Shown here: positions 34,101 through 45,071 of the stretch, piece after piece | Layout: each line of letters starts with the position of its first letter | Position numbering within the stretch: position 1 is the first letter of the stretch | From: Torreya grandis | Lineage: Eukaryota > Streptophyta > Pinopsida > Cupressales > Taxaceae | Assembly: GCA_037957365.1 (NCBI GenBank) | Contig: JARHVA010000349.1 | Location: 2,709,501-2,773,500, forward strand | Direction of reading: 5' to 3' | DNA length: 64,000 nt | Notes under the pieces: generated by a model | What the model saw: the letters and a program-made list of their open reading frames with translations, nothing else | Told to the model about the DNA's origin: nothing | Databases searched by the model: none | Position numbers and translations under genes: made by a program

Positions 34101-35341
34101 TAAGATTTATTCATTTTTGCCTTGGTTTATGACTTATAATGATTAATTTGATTTTAAATTCTCATGTAATTTCTCCTTTCATGATTCCACTCTTCATTAG
34201 TATCTCACAATCCTCCATGTCACCTTTGTGTCACCTTATACCTTCTCAAAATTGCCTCTAATGACTGCATGTCAGTAGCACTTGGAGATTAATCATGACC
34301 CTCCTATCATATATATCATCATGTTTTTAAAAAATCTTATCCTCTTGAGCATGACTTATTTATATATCGCTAAGTTTGTCGTCCATCTTCGTGTCTTGAA
34401 CATGGTTGTTAGTCCCAATAATGCTTTAATGATTGTAGGTGCTTTCCTTGATGCATCACTATAGGATGGTGTTTTGCCCTCTGACCTAATGTCTTCATTC
34501 CATAAACTTGATTGGTCATAAAAACTCCATGAATCATCATCATAGATAGGTTGACATTCATAGACCATTCTCCTAAGAAAACCCTTATGACTATGCTTTC
34601 CTTTAGTTGTAGGTGTCTTTGATTATAGTTTTTAACTGAGTAAAGGGAGTAAACCTCTTGATGTGAGTGTCATGGGCCTATTTGATAGCATTGATGATTT
34701 TGAGAGGTTTTTGTGAGCTAATCCATTTCATAATTTACACCAAGGTAGTGACCTCTACCAATTAGTACCAGTCTTATGCAAGCCAAATAAGTGGTTGTAG
34801 GTGGTCTTTTTGAGGGCTGTAGGTGATTGCTTCCTCCTATTAAGCCCTCCTTGAAACTTGAACGTGTCTCTTCCTATTGATCCATTCATGAAGCTTCTAA
34901 TATTAATGCTATTGACTCTAGCTTGATGGTGAAACTAGCCTCCTTACCTCTAAAGTCTTAAGATGATTGAGTAGGCCTTCTTAGGAATGGCACAGACCTG
35001 TAGGTGTCTTTAGCAAAGATTTATGGACAAATTGAGTTTGGTCACTTATTCAAGGATCTTTGTGCAAAGATTATAAACAAAATCCCCTCAACATTGTGTT
35101 CTTATGACTCCATACCTTTCTCGAAGGCAAAAATACCTCCCAAAATGCACTTGACTACCTTTTGGTTGCTTAAGGTGATCTGTACCAACTAAGTCTATGT
35201 TTGAGGGTGTTTGGATAGCCTTGATAACTTACAAGGTGTCTTTGATGCCTTCTATATCATGGTTGTAAATCACCTTTAAACCTTTCGATCCTTCTTAACT
35301 ATAGGTCCTTATTGAAGATTGTTATAGGTCTCCATTAGGTA

Positions 35342-35367
35342 GAAAACCAATTCCCTTATTGGTTTTC
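35342..35367. repeat. Perfect 10-bp-arm hairpin, copy A
   Basis: GAAAACCAAT, a 6-base loop TCCCTT, then ATTGGTTTTC. Confidence 0.85.
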
Positions 35368-35973
35368 AATCACATCATTGAATATCTCACCCTTGTTGTA
35401 GACAATCTCACTCTACCTGACCTCTTAATCCTTTGCCTTTAGTATCATACACTAGCCAATAGGCTTCGAGCTTCACTTGGTCCAAGTACAAAGTTCTTGA
35501 CATCATCTCATAAGGACAATTTGGTCATCTTGAAAAACTTTATAAGACTTAAACATACATGTTATCCCTCAACTCACATTCTCAAATAATCTCAAACTCC
35601 TTTAACACTCCTCAAGGTCACCATTCCTTGTCACAACTAGCATCCCTTTTTTGGACAATTCTTTCTTGTACAAACAAGTACCTTTGTACCCTTAGAAACT
35701 ATACTTAATCCCAACCACCCTCTATCATTTTCTTGCTTTCTACCAAGTTTCAAAAACCAAATACACCTTTAGACACCTTTTTATCTATCTTTTTGGTTTC
35801 TATTAGGCCTTATTAGGTATCTTTTGAATCCCTCTGCACACAGTCCTCTGTACCTTGTATGTACAAATCCTTACAAACCCAAATACTTGAAAATCCTTTC
35901 ATATACATCACCCCCCATCCTTTCACAAAATTTCAATACTTTCCCATGGTTCAAACTCCCTAAAACAACAAAG

Positions 35974-36100
35974 CCCTACCCTAGGGTTTCTCCTCTCCTG
36001 TATAGGCCCAAGAGCCTAAAAAATTCATTATCAGGAGTTCTAGAGTGTTTCATAAGGCCAAATGACCTTCTATATGTCTGTTTCAAGGCCCTTTACCTCA
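35974..36100 (+). repeat. Direct repeat, copy 1 of a pair about 694 bp apart
   Basis: Shares TAGGGTTT, TCTCCT, AGGC, AGAGCCT, a GACCTTCTATA block and TTTCAA with 36,668-36,795 in the same order. Confidence 0.55.
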
Positions 36101-36667
36101 TCAAAAACCTCAAACCACTCCTTACCTTTGTTGTCCCACCTTTTGAACATCAATCTTAATCTCTTTCTATGCACAAACAGTTTGTAGGGTTCATAAGCTT
36201 TGCTTGAGGGTTGGGTTTGTGTTTTTTTCAAGAAACAAGTGTCCTCAAAATATTTTAAACACCCCTTAGGTCTTGTCATAACCTAACACACCCATTATTC
36301 ACTTGTTGTCTCTCTTACACATCTGGAGACCCCTTTAAACAATCCTTGTATGGACTGTGTATCTTTTGACTATGTGTGACTTTATTAGTTCTCCAAAAGT
36401 GTTGTGGGTTACTCTTGGGACCTTTCTTGCCCTGTTCCTTTACTTTGAGAATGTCATGTGATAGACACAGCTTCAATAAGATTCTATAACATGCCAACAC
36501 CTCTTTATTCTTTGCCTAGGCCTAATTAGGCCTTTTCAACCCTATTTATTTTTAATCTTTTGTAACTATACTTTGTTGTAAGGATTCAAACCACAACTTT
36601 TAAAATATATTTGCTTACCCTAATACCTATCAAATGACCATTTTTCAAGACTTTTCCATTTAAAATA

Positions 36668-36795
36668 AGAAACCCTAACTTAGGGTTTCCCTTCTCCTAC
36701 ACAGGCTTGAGAGCCTTCAAAAATAACTTCTTTGAGTTTTAGAGAGATTAAAAAGACCAAATAACCTTCTATACATCTATTTCAATGTCCCACAC
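36668..36795 (+). repeat. Direct repeat, copy 2
   Basis: Collinear with 35,974-36,100. It starts with the telo-box palindrome; the first copy has a decayed CCCTAGGG there. Confidence 0.55.
36669..36689. repeat. Telo-box palindrome
   Basis: Two plant telomere-type boxes AAACCCTAA and TTAGGGTTT face each other around one C, with an outer G/C pair: 10-bp perfect arms. Confidence 0.8.
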
Positions 36796-37300
36796 CTCCT
36801 TCAATAGGTTAGAGCCTCCATTCTATTCATTTAATGCTCCAAACACCCAAAACTTAGTCAATTGCGTATTTCCATTGACTGTGCAAGGGAGAGGAAATTC
36901 CAATTTACAAGGTACTTGTTTGTATGGAACCTCAAAATGATCCAAGACCTTAAACAGGTCTGCATAGCTAGTATCTCACTCTACCAATTCTCAAAGACCC
37001 TCTGTTTAACCTATTAGATTCTCTCTTCAAGCTTCCTCTCGTGCCAAGGATAGGTTTATTAGGGTGGTTATAGGTACAAGTTAGGGTGAATTTGACTGTG
37101 TAAGAGTTTAAAAATCTCAAATTACCCTTTGTACTCATTCAAAATCAATGCTTAACCTTGTGACCCCAGTCCATGATCAAGAAAATGACTAGACATCACA
37201 ATATACATGTCTCATTCATTTGGTGTCTCTTTTGGCACTCCTTTCACTCCTCCACAACTATCCCTTTCTCTAAACCCTAAACATAGGTCCACTATAGATG

Positions 37301-37325
37301 AAAACCAATCCCTTTTATTGGTTTT
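37301..37325. repeat. Perfect 9-bp-arm hairpin, copy B
   Basis: AAAACCAAT, loop CCCTTTT, then ATTGGTTTT. It is preceded by a GGTCYMYWWTAG-like context, as in copy A. Confidence 0.85.
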
Positions 37326-37360
37326 ATATATTTTCTTACCCTCAATGAAGCTCCACCTTA

Positions 37361-37365
37361 GTTAC
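37361..37365 (+). repeat. Left target-site duplication of E3 (GTTAC)
   Basis: Identical to 48,596-48,600 at the other end of E3. Confidence 0.95.
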
Positions 37366-39247
37366 TGTTGACCTATTTTGCACACAAGCAAAATTTTGAT
37401 CACCTCCTTGACCTGTTGTTTAATGCCAGTCATTTTTAGGTTCAAGAAGTTCAGAGAGTTCTTTTCATGCCCTGGTTCAGTGGTTCGACCACCCTTGGTC
37501 CATTCATCATTCGGTTCAACGTACTTGGTTCAATGGAAGAAGTTTAATGAACTTAGTTCATCGCTTGGTTCAAAGCACCTAGGTCAATGCCTAGTTCATT
37601 GGTTTTCTACATAGTTGAAGGGGCTGGCAAATTCAAAAGAAAATCCGGGTGAGTCTTATTGTCTAAGTTAAAATTTGCCAAAATTTGCTAGGTCTCGACC
37701 AAAACGCTTCAAAGTCAATGCCAAAGGGAATTCGGCATGGTTTGACTATAAAGGTAAAATGTGGATGAATTTACGCGGACTTTTTGTCCGCAGGAAAACA
37801 TCCGCAGACAAAAGCCCGCAGGGAACACAAGGCAAAGCCCGTAAAAAGACGTAGACCGTCCAAGGCAAGCCGCAAAAAGACTAAGGAATCCCGACGCAAA
37901 ACATGAAGGCCCGTCAGCAGTCAAAAAACTAGCATGGACCCGACAAATAAAGGGGCATTTGAAACATTCAGTGGGACCGTCCCAGGACTTTTCCAAAGGA
38001 CCCGTCGAAATAACAAGGAAAGGAGTGCCCGACTGGGTGCTAAGACTAAGCAGGCCGCGAAGAAGTTTAGAAAGAGAAACCAACAGGCCCGATGACGTCT
38101 TTGAGGATGTCAAGTTTACAAAAAGGAGATAGCCATTTATTTTTTAAAAGGCAAAGGAAAGCGCTAACCAGAAGAGCCAAATTGAAGCGACCCACCCAAA
38201 AAGTTCGCCCAAGGGGCCGACCAAGCCAGATAAGACAAAATAGACAAATGATAAAGCAAGAGGTGACAAGGCAAGAGGAATGACGAGGTATAGAGCAGTC
38301 AAGCAGTCCAAGTGGCATAGACATAAGACGTTTTATTGCCTGATGGTGTAAACAGGAAAAGGGCGTAGGCCTGCGCTTCCACATTTATGACTTGAACACC
38401 AAAGTCAAGATTGGGCGACTACACTACATGGTTCCAGCAGGTTTATTCTAGAATGATGACATCGACTGCAGTGTTTCCTCTTCCCAATGAGGGACATGAC
38501 TTGCAACTTGCCAAAAGAAGCGCCAAGTTCTCTTCTTGTTTTTCTCCTATATATCACGAACTTAGTCATTTGTAACAAGGATCTTCCACATTTGTAAAGA
38601 GCGCAGCTCTGCAAAATTTCACCTGGATCAATACAAATGCAATTTTTTACCTCCATTTGGATAGACATTTCTATGTATGTGTTGAATGTTTGCTTGTGTC
38701 CAGTCATTGTCTTTTGATGCTCTCACAGGTACAACACCAGCAAACCTGCCATCTACAAGGCACCATTGTTGCAGCTGACAGGAGAAGAGCAGTATTTGGG
38801 AGTGAAAGAGCAGAAGAAATTACTTTAGAAGTGTGTGTTTCCCAACACCTTGGGTGATCTCTAATCTGGATTTCCCATTGAAGCCTCCCTGCTAGTTTTA
38901 ACAGCCTAGTCCTTCTGCGAAGTGCATAGTGTATGTATGCATTTGTCTGATTCTGAGAGTGGATGTGTGAAGGCGAACCTTTATTTTGGTGCATCGCCTC
39001 TTCTAGAGTAGGTAGTTTGTTTTCTATGCATTTCTTCTCCCTTTTCATCCCCCCCTTTATTATAGCTATATATACCTGTATTTTGCACTGCCTGAAACAA
39101 ACATGATGCATCAAAGGGAGCTAGCCCTTATCTAGAGACTCTCCTCTCCTGCTTCATCATCCCACAGGTGAGAGAGGAGTTTCCATGTTGCGAGGAGAGG
39201 GCAGGACCTGTTTTCCTGCCACCGGGTGCAAAACTCCAGCGTCAACA
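37366..39247 (+). repeat. E3 5' LTR
   Basis: 1,882 bp. It contains a GGTTCAA/GTTCAATGG block (37,470-37,610), a GC-richer segment with CCCGCAG and GCCCGTAAAAAG motifs (37,780-38,280), a TATA-like TATATAT at 38,548-38,554, and a tail of CTCCTCTCCTGC-type pyrimidine runs. It is collinear with the 3' LTR. Confidence 0.92.
38548..38554 (+). promoter_or_regulatory. Candidate E3 LTR TATA box
   Basis: TATATAT in a CTCCTATATATCAC context, conserved at 43,251-43,257 in the other LTR and pointing toward the internal ORF. Confidence 0.5.
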
Positions 39248-39251
39248 GTTC

Positions 39252-39270
39252 TGGCACGCCCGGTGGGACC
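39252..39270 (+). other. E3 primer-binding site
   Basis: Four bases after the 5' LTR the plus strand reads TGGCACGCCCGGTGGGACC. TGG matches a tRNA CCA end, and this string resembles primer-site contexts of known plant Ty3/gypsy elements (from memory). Confidence 0.55.
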
Positions 39271-39372
39271 ACAAGTTTTCAACGCAGTAAAGTTTCAGGA
39301 TTGATGCTGGTCCTGTTACAACAAATCGATTTCTTCAGCATCTGGCGACTCTGAGTTATATCCATTGGTTAA

Positions 39373-41835
39373 GTAGTTCTGGTACCTTACCATCAGGAAG
39401 AACATTTTTTGGTATGTGTAAATTCCATCATTTTAAGCTATGGACTCTATTTTTTCAGCCATCATGGCTATGATCCTTACCAGCCTTATGGCGATCCTTA
39501 TCACACCCAATATGGCCAGTCTCAACCCTGCTATGAGCTATATCACCCTTGTGCTCAGTATTCTCAGTATGTCCCTTCTCCCACTCAACCCAATCTTTTC
39601 GCTAATCAACCAGTTTCTACCTTCAAGCAAGCACTGATGGCATATGACAAATATGTAATTGATCTTAACACCAAAAGGGGATGCGGCCAAGAAATTCTTG
39701 ATTATGTTGTCTATCAAGTGAGGAATGCGCTAGATTAGGTTAAGAAAGAATGGGCCCCTGTTGAAAGAGCCTATTGGCATAGGCTTTCGAATGAGATGTT
39801 GGATGTGAGCGGTTTAATTGCATCTGTGGAGGAGAAGTTGAGTGTGCATGAGAGGCAGCCTTACCAAGTTTATCAACCTACATACTCACTACCCAAACCA
39901 TCATATCAGTCATATACAACCCCTACTCTTGAGCCAAGTCGAGCCTGTCAAAGTCCATTTTCCAATCATGTTGAGCAGAATTCTAAAACAACGAATCTTG
40001 TGTTTAAGGCTAATCTTGATAGATAGATCGAATTGGAAAACCTTCAAATGCAGCAGTCCATTCTGGCAGCAGGGGAAATGGAATCAAAATCTTCACTGTC
40101 CTCTCACATTGAGGCCCCATCAGCCCTAAAGGAAATGCCCAGCCCAAACTGCTTGAGCTAGAATAGAGTGGTCCAGTCATAGAACATCAAAGAGGAGAAA
40201 GACGTCGTCCAAAATGAAGAAATGCAAAATGAGGATGACCTAGCCAAGCAGATTGAGGAACTAGAGAAGAAGATGAGACTGCTGGGCGAAAAAGAGATGG
40301 AGCTTTTAAATGCTGCAGACTAGCCAATGCCAAAAGGTATCCCTTTCACCAATCCACAAGCTAATTTCAATATTGATGAAGTGCTGGTGAAGTGGAGCGA
40401 TGAAAATCAAGAAGTTTTGGCCCTAGGACTGCCCTCTCCTATTTTAGAAAAAGCTCTCCATTGTGTGCCAAATCCTTTCTACCAGATGGCGCTTGTTCAT
40501 TCTGGCTCATCCAATGCATCAATCAGTCCTGCCCTCAATCCCGTGTACCTAGCTTTTCAGCACACCTCTCTTCAGACAACTTTCCCTATGCATGATCAGA
40601 CCCTCCCAATTATTCCCCAGCCTCCTCAGGTCTTTAAACATGATCTCCAAATTCCAAGCTAGAAGGAGGAGCATCATAAACCAGCCCAGGACCTTCAAAA
40701 TGATAAAGTTGTTGCATGCTCACAAAAGCAAGAGTCCAATCCTGGGACCACGAGCTGGGAGCAAACAGTTGAATCTTGGACCAGTAAGGAGGAGGAGGAG
40801 GAAGGTTTCAGTCTAACTCTTGAAGAAGAAGACGCTGCTCCTGCCCCTGATAATGATTGTGACTTCTGGGAAAGGCTTTTCCAGGAAGATATGGATAGGT
40901 GGATTGCAAAATTGGAGTCCAGGGCAGGTTTCCTCAGCCAATGTGTAATGGATGGTTTAGACCAAACATCACATTCCATGTCTGAACACACCCCACCTAC
41001 ACATCCCCAAGAAAACTATCAGGCCATGCCTAATATAGGTGAAGTGTTGACCAAATGGAAGGAGGAGAATCATTCGATTTTAGTTCAAGGACTGCCTCTT
41101 CTTCCACATGAGTTTGTCCATCAACGTTCCACTTCACCCCTTCTCGAGGAGGAGCCTGTCTTGAGGGAAGCAAGTGAAGAGGAGTATGCTTAGTTCATGA
41201 CTAATCAGGGAGACTCCATGATTGCGGATGAGGAGGAGATCACTTTAGGTGACATGGAGGAGCATGGACAACCTCTTGTTCATATTTTAAATGATTTATT
41301 TGAAGCCATTGAGGCAGGATGCACTGTTCTTCAAGGAGGCTATGAGCTGGATAAGAGCAGAGAAGGCAGCATTGGGGTTCAAACAAGAATGCAAAGAGGT
41401 TGTAGTCTTTCAGATTTATCCCTCCGAGAGGTTGGTGAATCTAAAGATACTTTCTTCGAAATCATCAATGAGGACGGTCATATCATGGAACCTGAGCATG
41501 AGGCAGAGAAGAGCCAGCCAGTCAAGGGTGCGTATCAAGGGGCTTATGGTGATGAGCCAGCAGCAATTGACTTCTTAATGGGATACACCAACCTGAAGGA
41601 CTAGCAGGAGGCAAACTTTCAAGAACAAATAGAGTATGTATACGTTAGGAGCATGTTTGAATATCCACCCGAATTTCAGCCAACTCAGGTGACAGGCAGG
41701 AAGAGTAAGTCACCAATTCTCTTTTCCATTCAGCTACTTGTCTGGTGCCATAAGTCTTCTTACCAGGGAGGGGACTTAAGAAGTTTTCCATTTGATCCAG
41801 GAGGGAATCAAAAATGCCTGGTTAGTTGTACATAA
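39373..41835 (+). pseudogene. E3 internal ORF, unknown protein, broken only by TAG stops
   Basis: One reading frame of 821 codons runs from after a TAA at 39,370 to the TAA at 41,833. Its eight internal stops (39,736; 40,024; 40,159; 40,180; 40,321; 40,660; 41,191; 41,602) are all TAG and lie in contexts where Gln fits. The N-terminus is Tyr/Pro/Gln-rich (39,455-39,600), then a helical segment, a second Tyr/Pro/Gln-rich part, a Glu/Lys/Leu coiled coil (40,200-40,320) and acidic tails. The motif E-V-L-x-K-W-x-x-E-N-x-x-x-L-x-x-G-L-P occurs twice, at about 40,378-40,435 and 41,040-41,095. I recognise no Gag or Pol family. It may be a divergent Gag-like or accessory protein. There is no clear ATG at the front. 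Confidence 0.65.
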
Positions 41836-42068
41836 TAGTTTGTTTTAGTTTTCTTCTCCTGTTTTCCCTAAGTGCAGTTTGCACAAGTAGTGTTTTTTAG
41901 CCTTGAGTGTTTCCCTTTGTGTGTGGGGGTGAAAGCTTAAGGTGTGTTTCTCAAACCTTTCGGGCTGTTGTTAATTCTTTCATAGCTCCATCCGACTCCT
42001 CACCCAATAGATTTTAAGGCAACTGGATTCTAAGCATAGCAAGCATGCTTCCCCTGTGAGTCGCCAAT
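41836..42068 (+). other. E3 3' untranslated region
   Basis: Pyrimidine-rich, no gene. A GTGTGTGGGGGTGAAAG stretch (near 41,917) is purine-rich but too far from the LTR for a normal polypurine tract. The last bases before the LTR are TTCCCCTGTGAGTCGCCAAT (42,049-42,068), an inverted primer-binding-site motif. Confidence 0.5.
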
Positions 42069-43453
42069 TGTTGACCTATTTTGCCCACAGGCAAAATTTC
42101 GGTCACCTCCTTCACCTGTTATTTAATGCCAGTCATTTTCAGGTTTAGCAAGTTCAGAGAGTTATTTTCATGCCCTAGTTCAGTGGTTTGACCACCCTTG
42201 GTCTATTCATCGTTCGGTTCAACGTACTTGGTTCAATGGAAGAAGTTTAACGAACTTAGTTCATCGCTTGGTTCAAAACGCCTAGTTCAATGCCTAGTTC
42301 ATTGGTTTTCTACATAGTCGAAGGGGCTGGCAAATTCAAAAGAAAATCCAGGTAAGTCTTATTGTCTAAGTTAAAATTTGCCAAAATTTGTTAGGTCCCG
42401 ACCAAAGCACTTCAAAGTCAATGCCAAAGGGAATTCGGCATGGTTTAAATATAAAGGTAAAATGCATATGAATTTCTGCAGACTTTTTGTCTGCGGGAAA
42501 ACATCTGCAGATAAAATCCTGCGAGGAACACAAGCTAAAGCCCGTAAAAAGCCGTAGACCGTCCAAGGCAAGTCGCGAATAGACTAAGGAAGCCTTACGC
42601 AAAACATGAAGGCTGGTCAGCAGTCAAACAACCAGCATGGACCCGATAAACAAAGGGGCATTCGAAACATTCAGTGGGACCATCCCAGGACTTTTCCAAA
42701 GGACCTGTCGAAATAACAAGGAAACGAGTGCCCGACTGGGTGTTAAGACTAAGCAGGCTGCGAAGAAGTTTAAAAAGAGAAACCAACAGGCCCGATGACG
42801 TCTTTGAGGATGTCAAGTTTACAAAAAGGAGATAGATGTTTATTTTTTAAAAGGCAAAGGGAGACGCTAACCAGAAGAGCCAAATTGAAGCGACTCGCCC
42901 AGAAAGTTCGCCCAAGGGGCCGACCAGGCTAGATAAGACAAAATAGACAAATGACAAAGCAAGAGGTGACAAGGCAAGATGAATGACAAGGCATAGAGCA
43001 ATCAATCAGTCCAAGTGGCATAGACATAAGATGTTTTATTGCCTAATGGTGTAAACAGGAAAAGGGCGTAGGCCTGAGCTTTCACATTTATGACTTGAAT
43101 GCCAAAGTCAAGATTGGGCGACTACACGACATGGTTCCAGCAAGTTTCTTCTAGAATGATGACATCGACTGCAGTGTTTCCTCTTCCCAATGAGGGACAC
43201 GACTTGAAACTTGCCAAAAGAAGCGCCAAGTTCTCTTCTTGTTTTTCTCCTATATATCACGAACTTAGTCATTTGTAACAAGGATCTTCCACATTTGTAA
43301 AGAGCGCAGCTCTGCAAAATTTCACCTAGATCAATACAAATGCAAATTTTTACCTCCATTTAGATAGACATTTTTGTGTATGTGTTGAATGTTTGCTTGT
43401 GTCCAGTCATTGTCTTTTGATGCTCTCATAGGTACAACACCAGTAGACTTGCT
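42069..43453 (+). repeat. E3 3' LTR, left part
   Basis: Starts TGTTGACC and is collinear with 37,366-38,745. Broken at about 43,453 by the copia complex. It resumes at 48,094. Confidence 0.92.
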
Positions 43454-44349
43454 TCTTCAAGATTGATCTTGAAGAGGGATACAAGCTGATAATGGTGGTG
43501 AGTTCTTCAGCAATAAGTTCAACAGTTACTGTTCTATGAGTGGAATACGTAGGGAGAGGACAGTTCCAAGGACACTTCAGCAAAATGTAGTTGCTGAAAG
43601 GATGAATAGAACAATATTGGAGCGTGCATGGAGTATGAGGTTGCATGCTCATTTGCCCTCACAGTTTTGGGCAGAAGTTGTAGATACTGCGATTTACCTG
43701 ATTAACAGAGGACCCTCTACTACTCTGGATGGTGGAATTCCAGAAGAGGCTTGGACAAGTAAAAAGGTAGATCTTTCATTTCTCAGAGTTTTTGGTTCTG
43801 AAGCTTTTGTGCACGTTGATAAAGAAAATAGAAAGAAACTGGATGCTAAGTCTATGAGGTGCACTTTTATTGGTTATGGCTCTGGAGATTTCAGATTCTG
43901 GTTGTGGAATTTAGGAACTAACAAAATTATTAGAAGCCATGATGTTGTTTTCAATGAGAAGGGAATGAAAGTTCTTAAGTCAAAAGGTAAGCTTTCAGAT
44001 TTGAAAAGCATATATCTATATTTCTGTGAGCATTGTATTTTTGGAAAACAGAAGAGAGTGAGATTTCTCAAGACTAGGTCAACAAAGAGTAAGCACAAGT
44101 TGGAGCTTGTTCACACAGACGTGTGGGGACCATCTTAGGTAGCTTCTATTGGAGGATCACAGTATTATGTTACTTTCATTGATGATGCTACAAGAAAGGT
44201 ATGGGTTTATTGCATAAGGAAGAAATATGATGTTTTTGACACTTTTAAGAAATGGAAAGCTTTGGTTGAGGTAGAGTACATAAGTAGAGTTCCATATGCT
44301 TCTGCAGTTGGGAGCTTAATATATGCAATGGTATGTACTAGACCTGACT
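43454..44349 (+). pseudogene. Chimeric Ty1/copia fragment with permuted domains
   Basis: One plus-strand frame, with a single TAG at 44,136, joins three copia pieces in the wrong order. First comes the C-terminal half of integrase (D-N-G-G-E-F near 43,485, then V-P-R-T-x-Q-Q-N-x-V-A-E-R-M-N-R-T, to D-V-V-F-N-E-K near 43,960). Next comes the pre-integrase zinc region and the first half of integrase (F-C-E-H-C-I-F-G-K-Q-K-R, H-T-D-V-W-G-P-S, T-F-I-D-D-A-T-R-K-V-W). Last comes the end of RT (R-V-P-Y-A-S-A-V-G-S-L-I-Y-A-M near 44,285-44,335). The piece stops where the minus-strand copia LTR begins. The frame survives both internal joins. Confidence 0.8.
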
Positions 44350-44995
44350 TGTCAGGATCGTACAAGAACAATTGATTACTTTTGTGCAAGCAACTAAACA
44401 CGGAATTAAACCAGAATAATAAACAACTAGAAATCAGAATCAACAAAGAACAAGAGATACAAAAAATAATGAAAACTTGTATTAAATTCTTCCAGAAGGA
44501 AATACAATTGAAGAAATCTCCTTTTCTTCCACACCTCTCAGATGTATAGATCTCTTTCCCTCAAGAGTTCTCTCTCACAATTACAATCACAATTCAGCTA
44601 CTTGAATTGATTACAATTTCCCTCTTACATGTCTACAAGCTATGAAGATCTATCCCTATTATATAGAATTAGGGATCATGAGCTATGCATTCTCCACCGT
44701 CAGATATACCTCCTAATCAAAGGTCCAAAACAGTTCTGTCAAAAATAGAAACACGGACTTAATACCAACAGTTCAACTAATCATGTAAACAATCTGTTTA
44801 TCCCATGAAAATAGAATTTTGGAATGCACAGGGGACCGACGTCAGTCCCTATTTACTTGCATATGACCGACATCAGCCGATAAATAACCGACATCAGTAG
44901 CTCCCAATCGACACCTGATCGACGTCGATGACTGTGTAATTCCAGCAACCTTGCAATTTGCTCATTGGTGAAGCTTTTAGCTCCACACCTCAACA
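44350..44995 (-). repeat. E5 3' LTR
   Basis: Plus orientation starts TGTCAGGATCG and ends CCTCAACA. It holds a minus-strand TATATAAT box (44,658-44,665) and a cluster of GACGTC/GGTCGAYGTC-type motifs (44,834-44,935). Confidence 0.92.
44658..44665 (-). promoter_or_regulatory. Candidate E5 LTR TATA box
   Basis: The minus strand reads TATATAAT. The other LTR has TATACAAT at the same place, one transition different. Confidence 0.45.
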
Positions 44996-45010
44996 ATCTC
45001 CCACTTGGAG
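44996..45010 (-). other. E5 polypurine tract
   Basis: The minus strand reads CTCCAAGTGGGAGAT directly before the 3' LTR TG. AAGTGGGAGATTGTTG is the classic plant copia arrangement. Confidence 0.8.
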
Positions 45011-45071
45011 ATAAACAGCTGCACCTGTACCTGTACAGCAACATCTTCTAGATTCTCCTCCATCTTCAAGC

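Larger units (their letters stand above)
31159..37365. other. Long non-coding retroelement tract, left half (split by E3)
   Basis: No coding domain seen; short frames on both strands lack motifs. The tract holds repeated TGTAGGTG motifs (near 34,434, 34,608, 34,794, 34,817 and 34,997), two related perfect hairpins (35,342-35,367 and 37,301-37,325), a telo-box palindrome (36,669-36,689) and a degenerate direct repeat about 694 bp apart. It continues after E3 at 48,601. It is probably the 3' non-coding or LTR part of E1 or a related Tat element. Confidence 0.5.

Noticed and set aside
31141..37365. A second LTR pair for E1 within the left non-coding tract
   Set aside because: Compared by eye with 2,300-8,700 and 48,600-57,600; no long collinear match to the sequence after 31,159 was found.
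37715..38384. Minus-strand frames of 105-132 codons in the E3 LTR
   Set aside because: They repeat in the other LTR at 42,366-42,816, run against the element's direction, show no motifs and are shadows in GC-richer LTR sequence.
38704..39114. Minus-strand frame of 136 codons at the end of the E3 5' LTR (and its copy at 48,088-48,396)
   Set aside because: LTR sequence duplicated at both ends; no family match and wrong strand for the element.
39412..39458. Possible 47-bp intron (GTATGT...TTTTTTCAG) at the start of the E3 ORF
   Set aside because: Shorter than normal plant introns, and removing it breaks the reading frame that is otherwise continuous.
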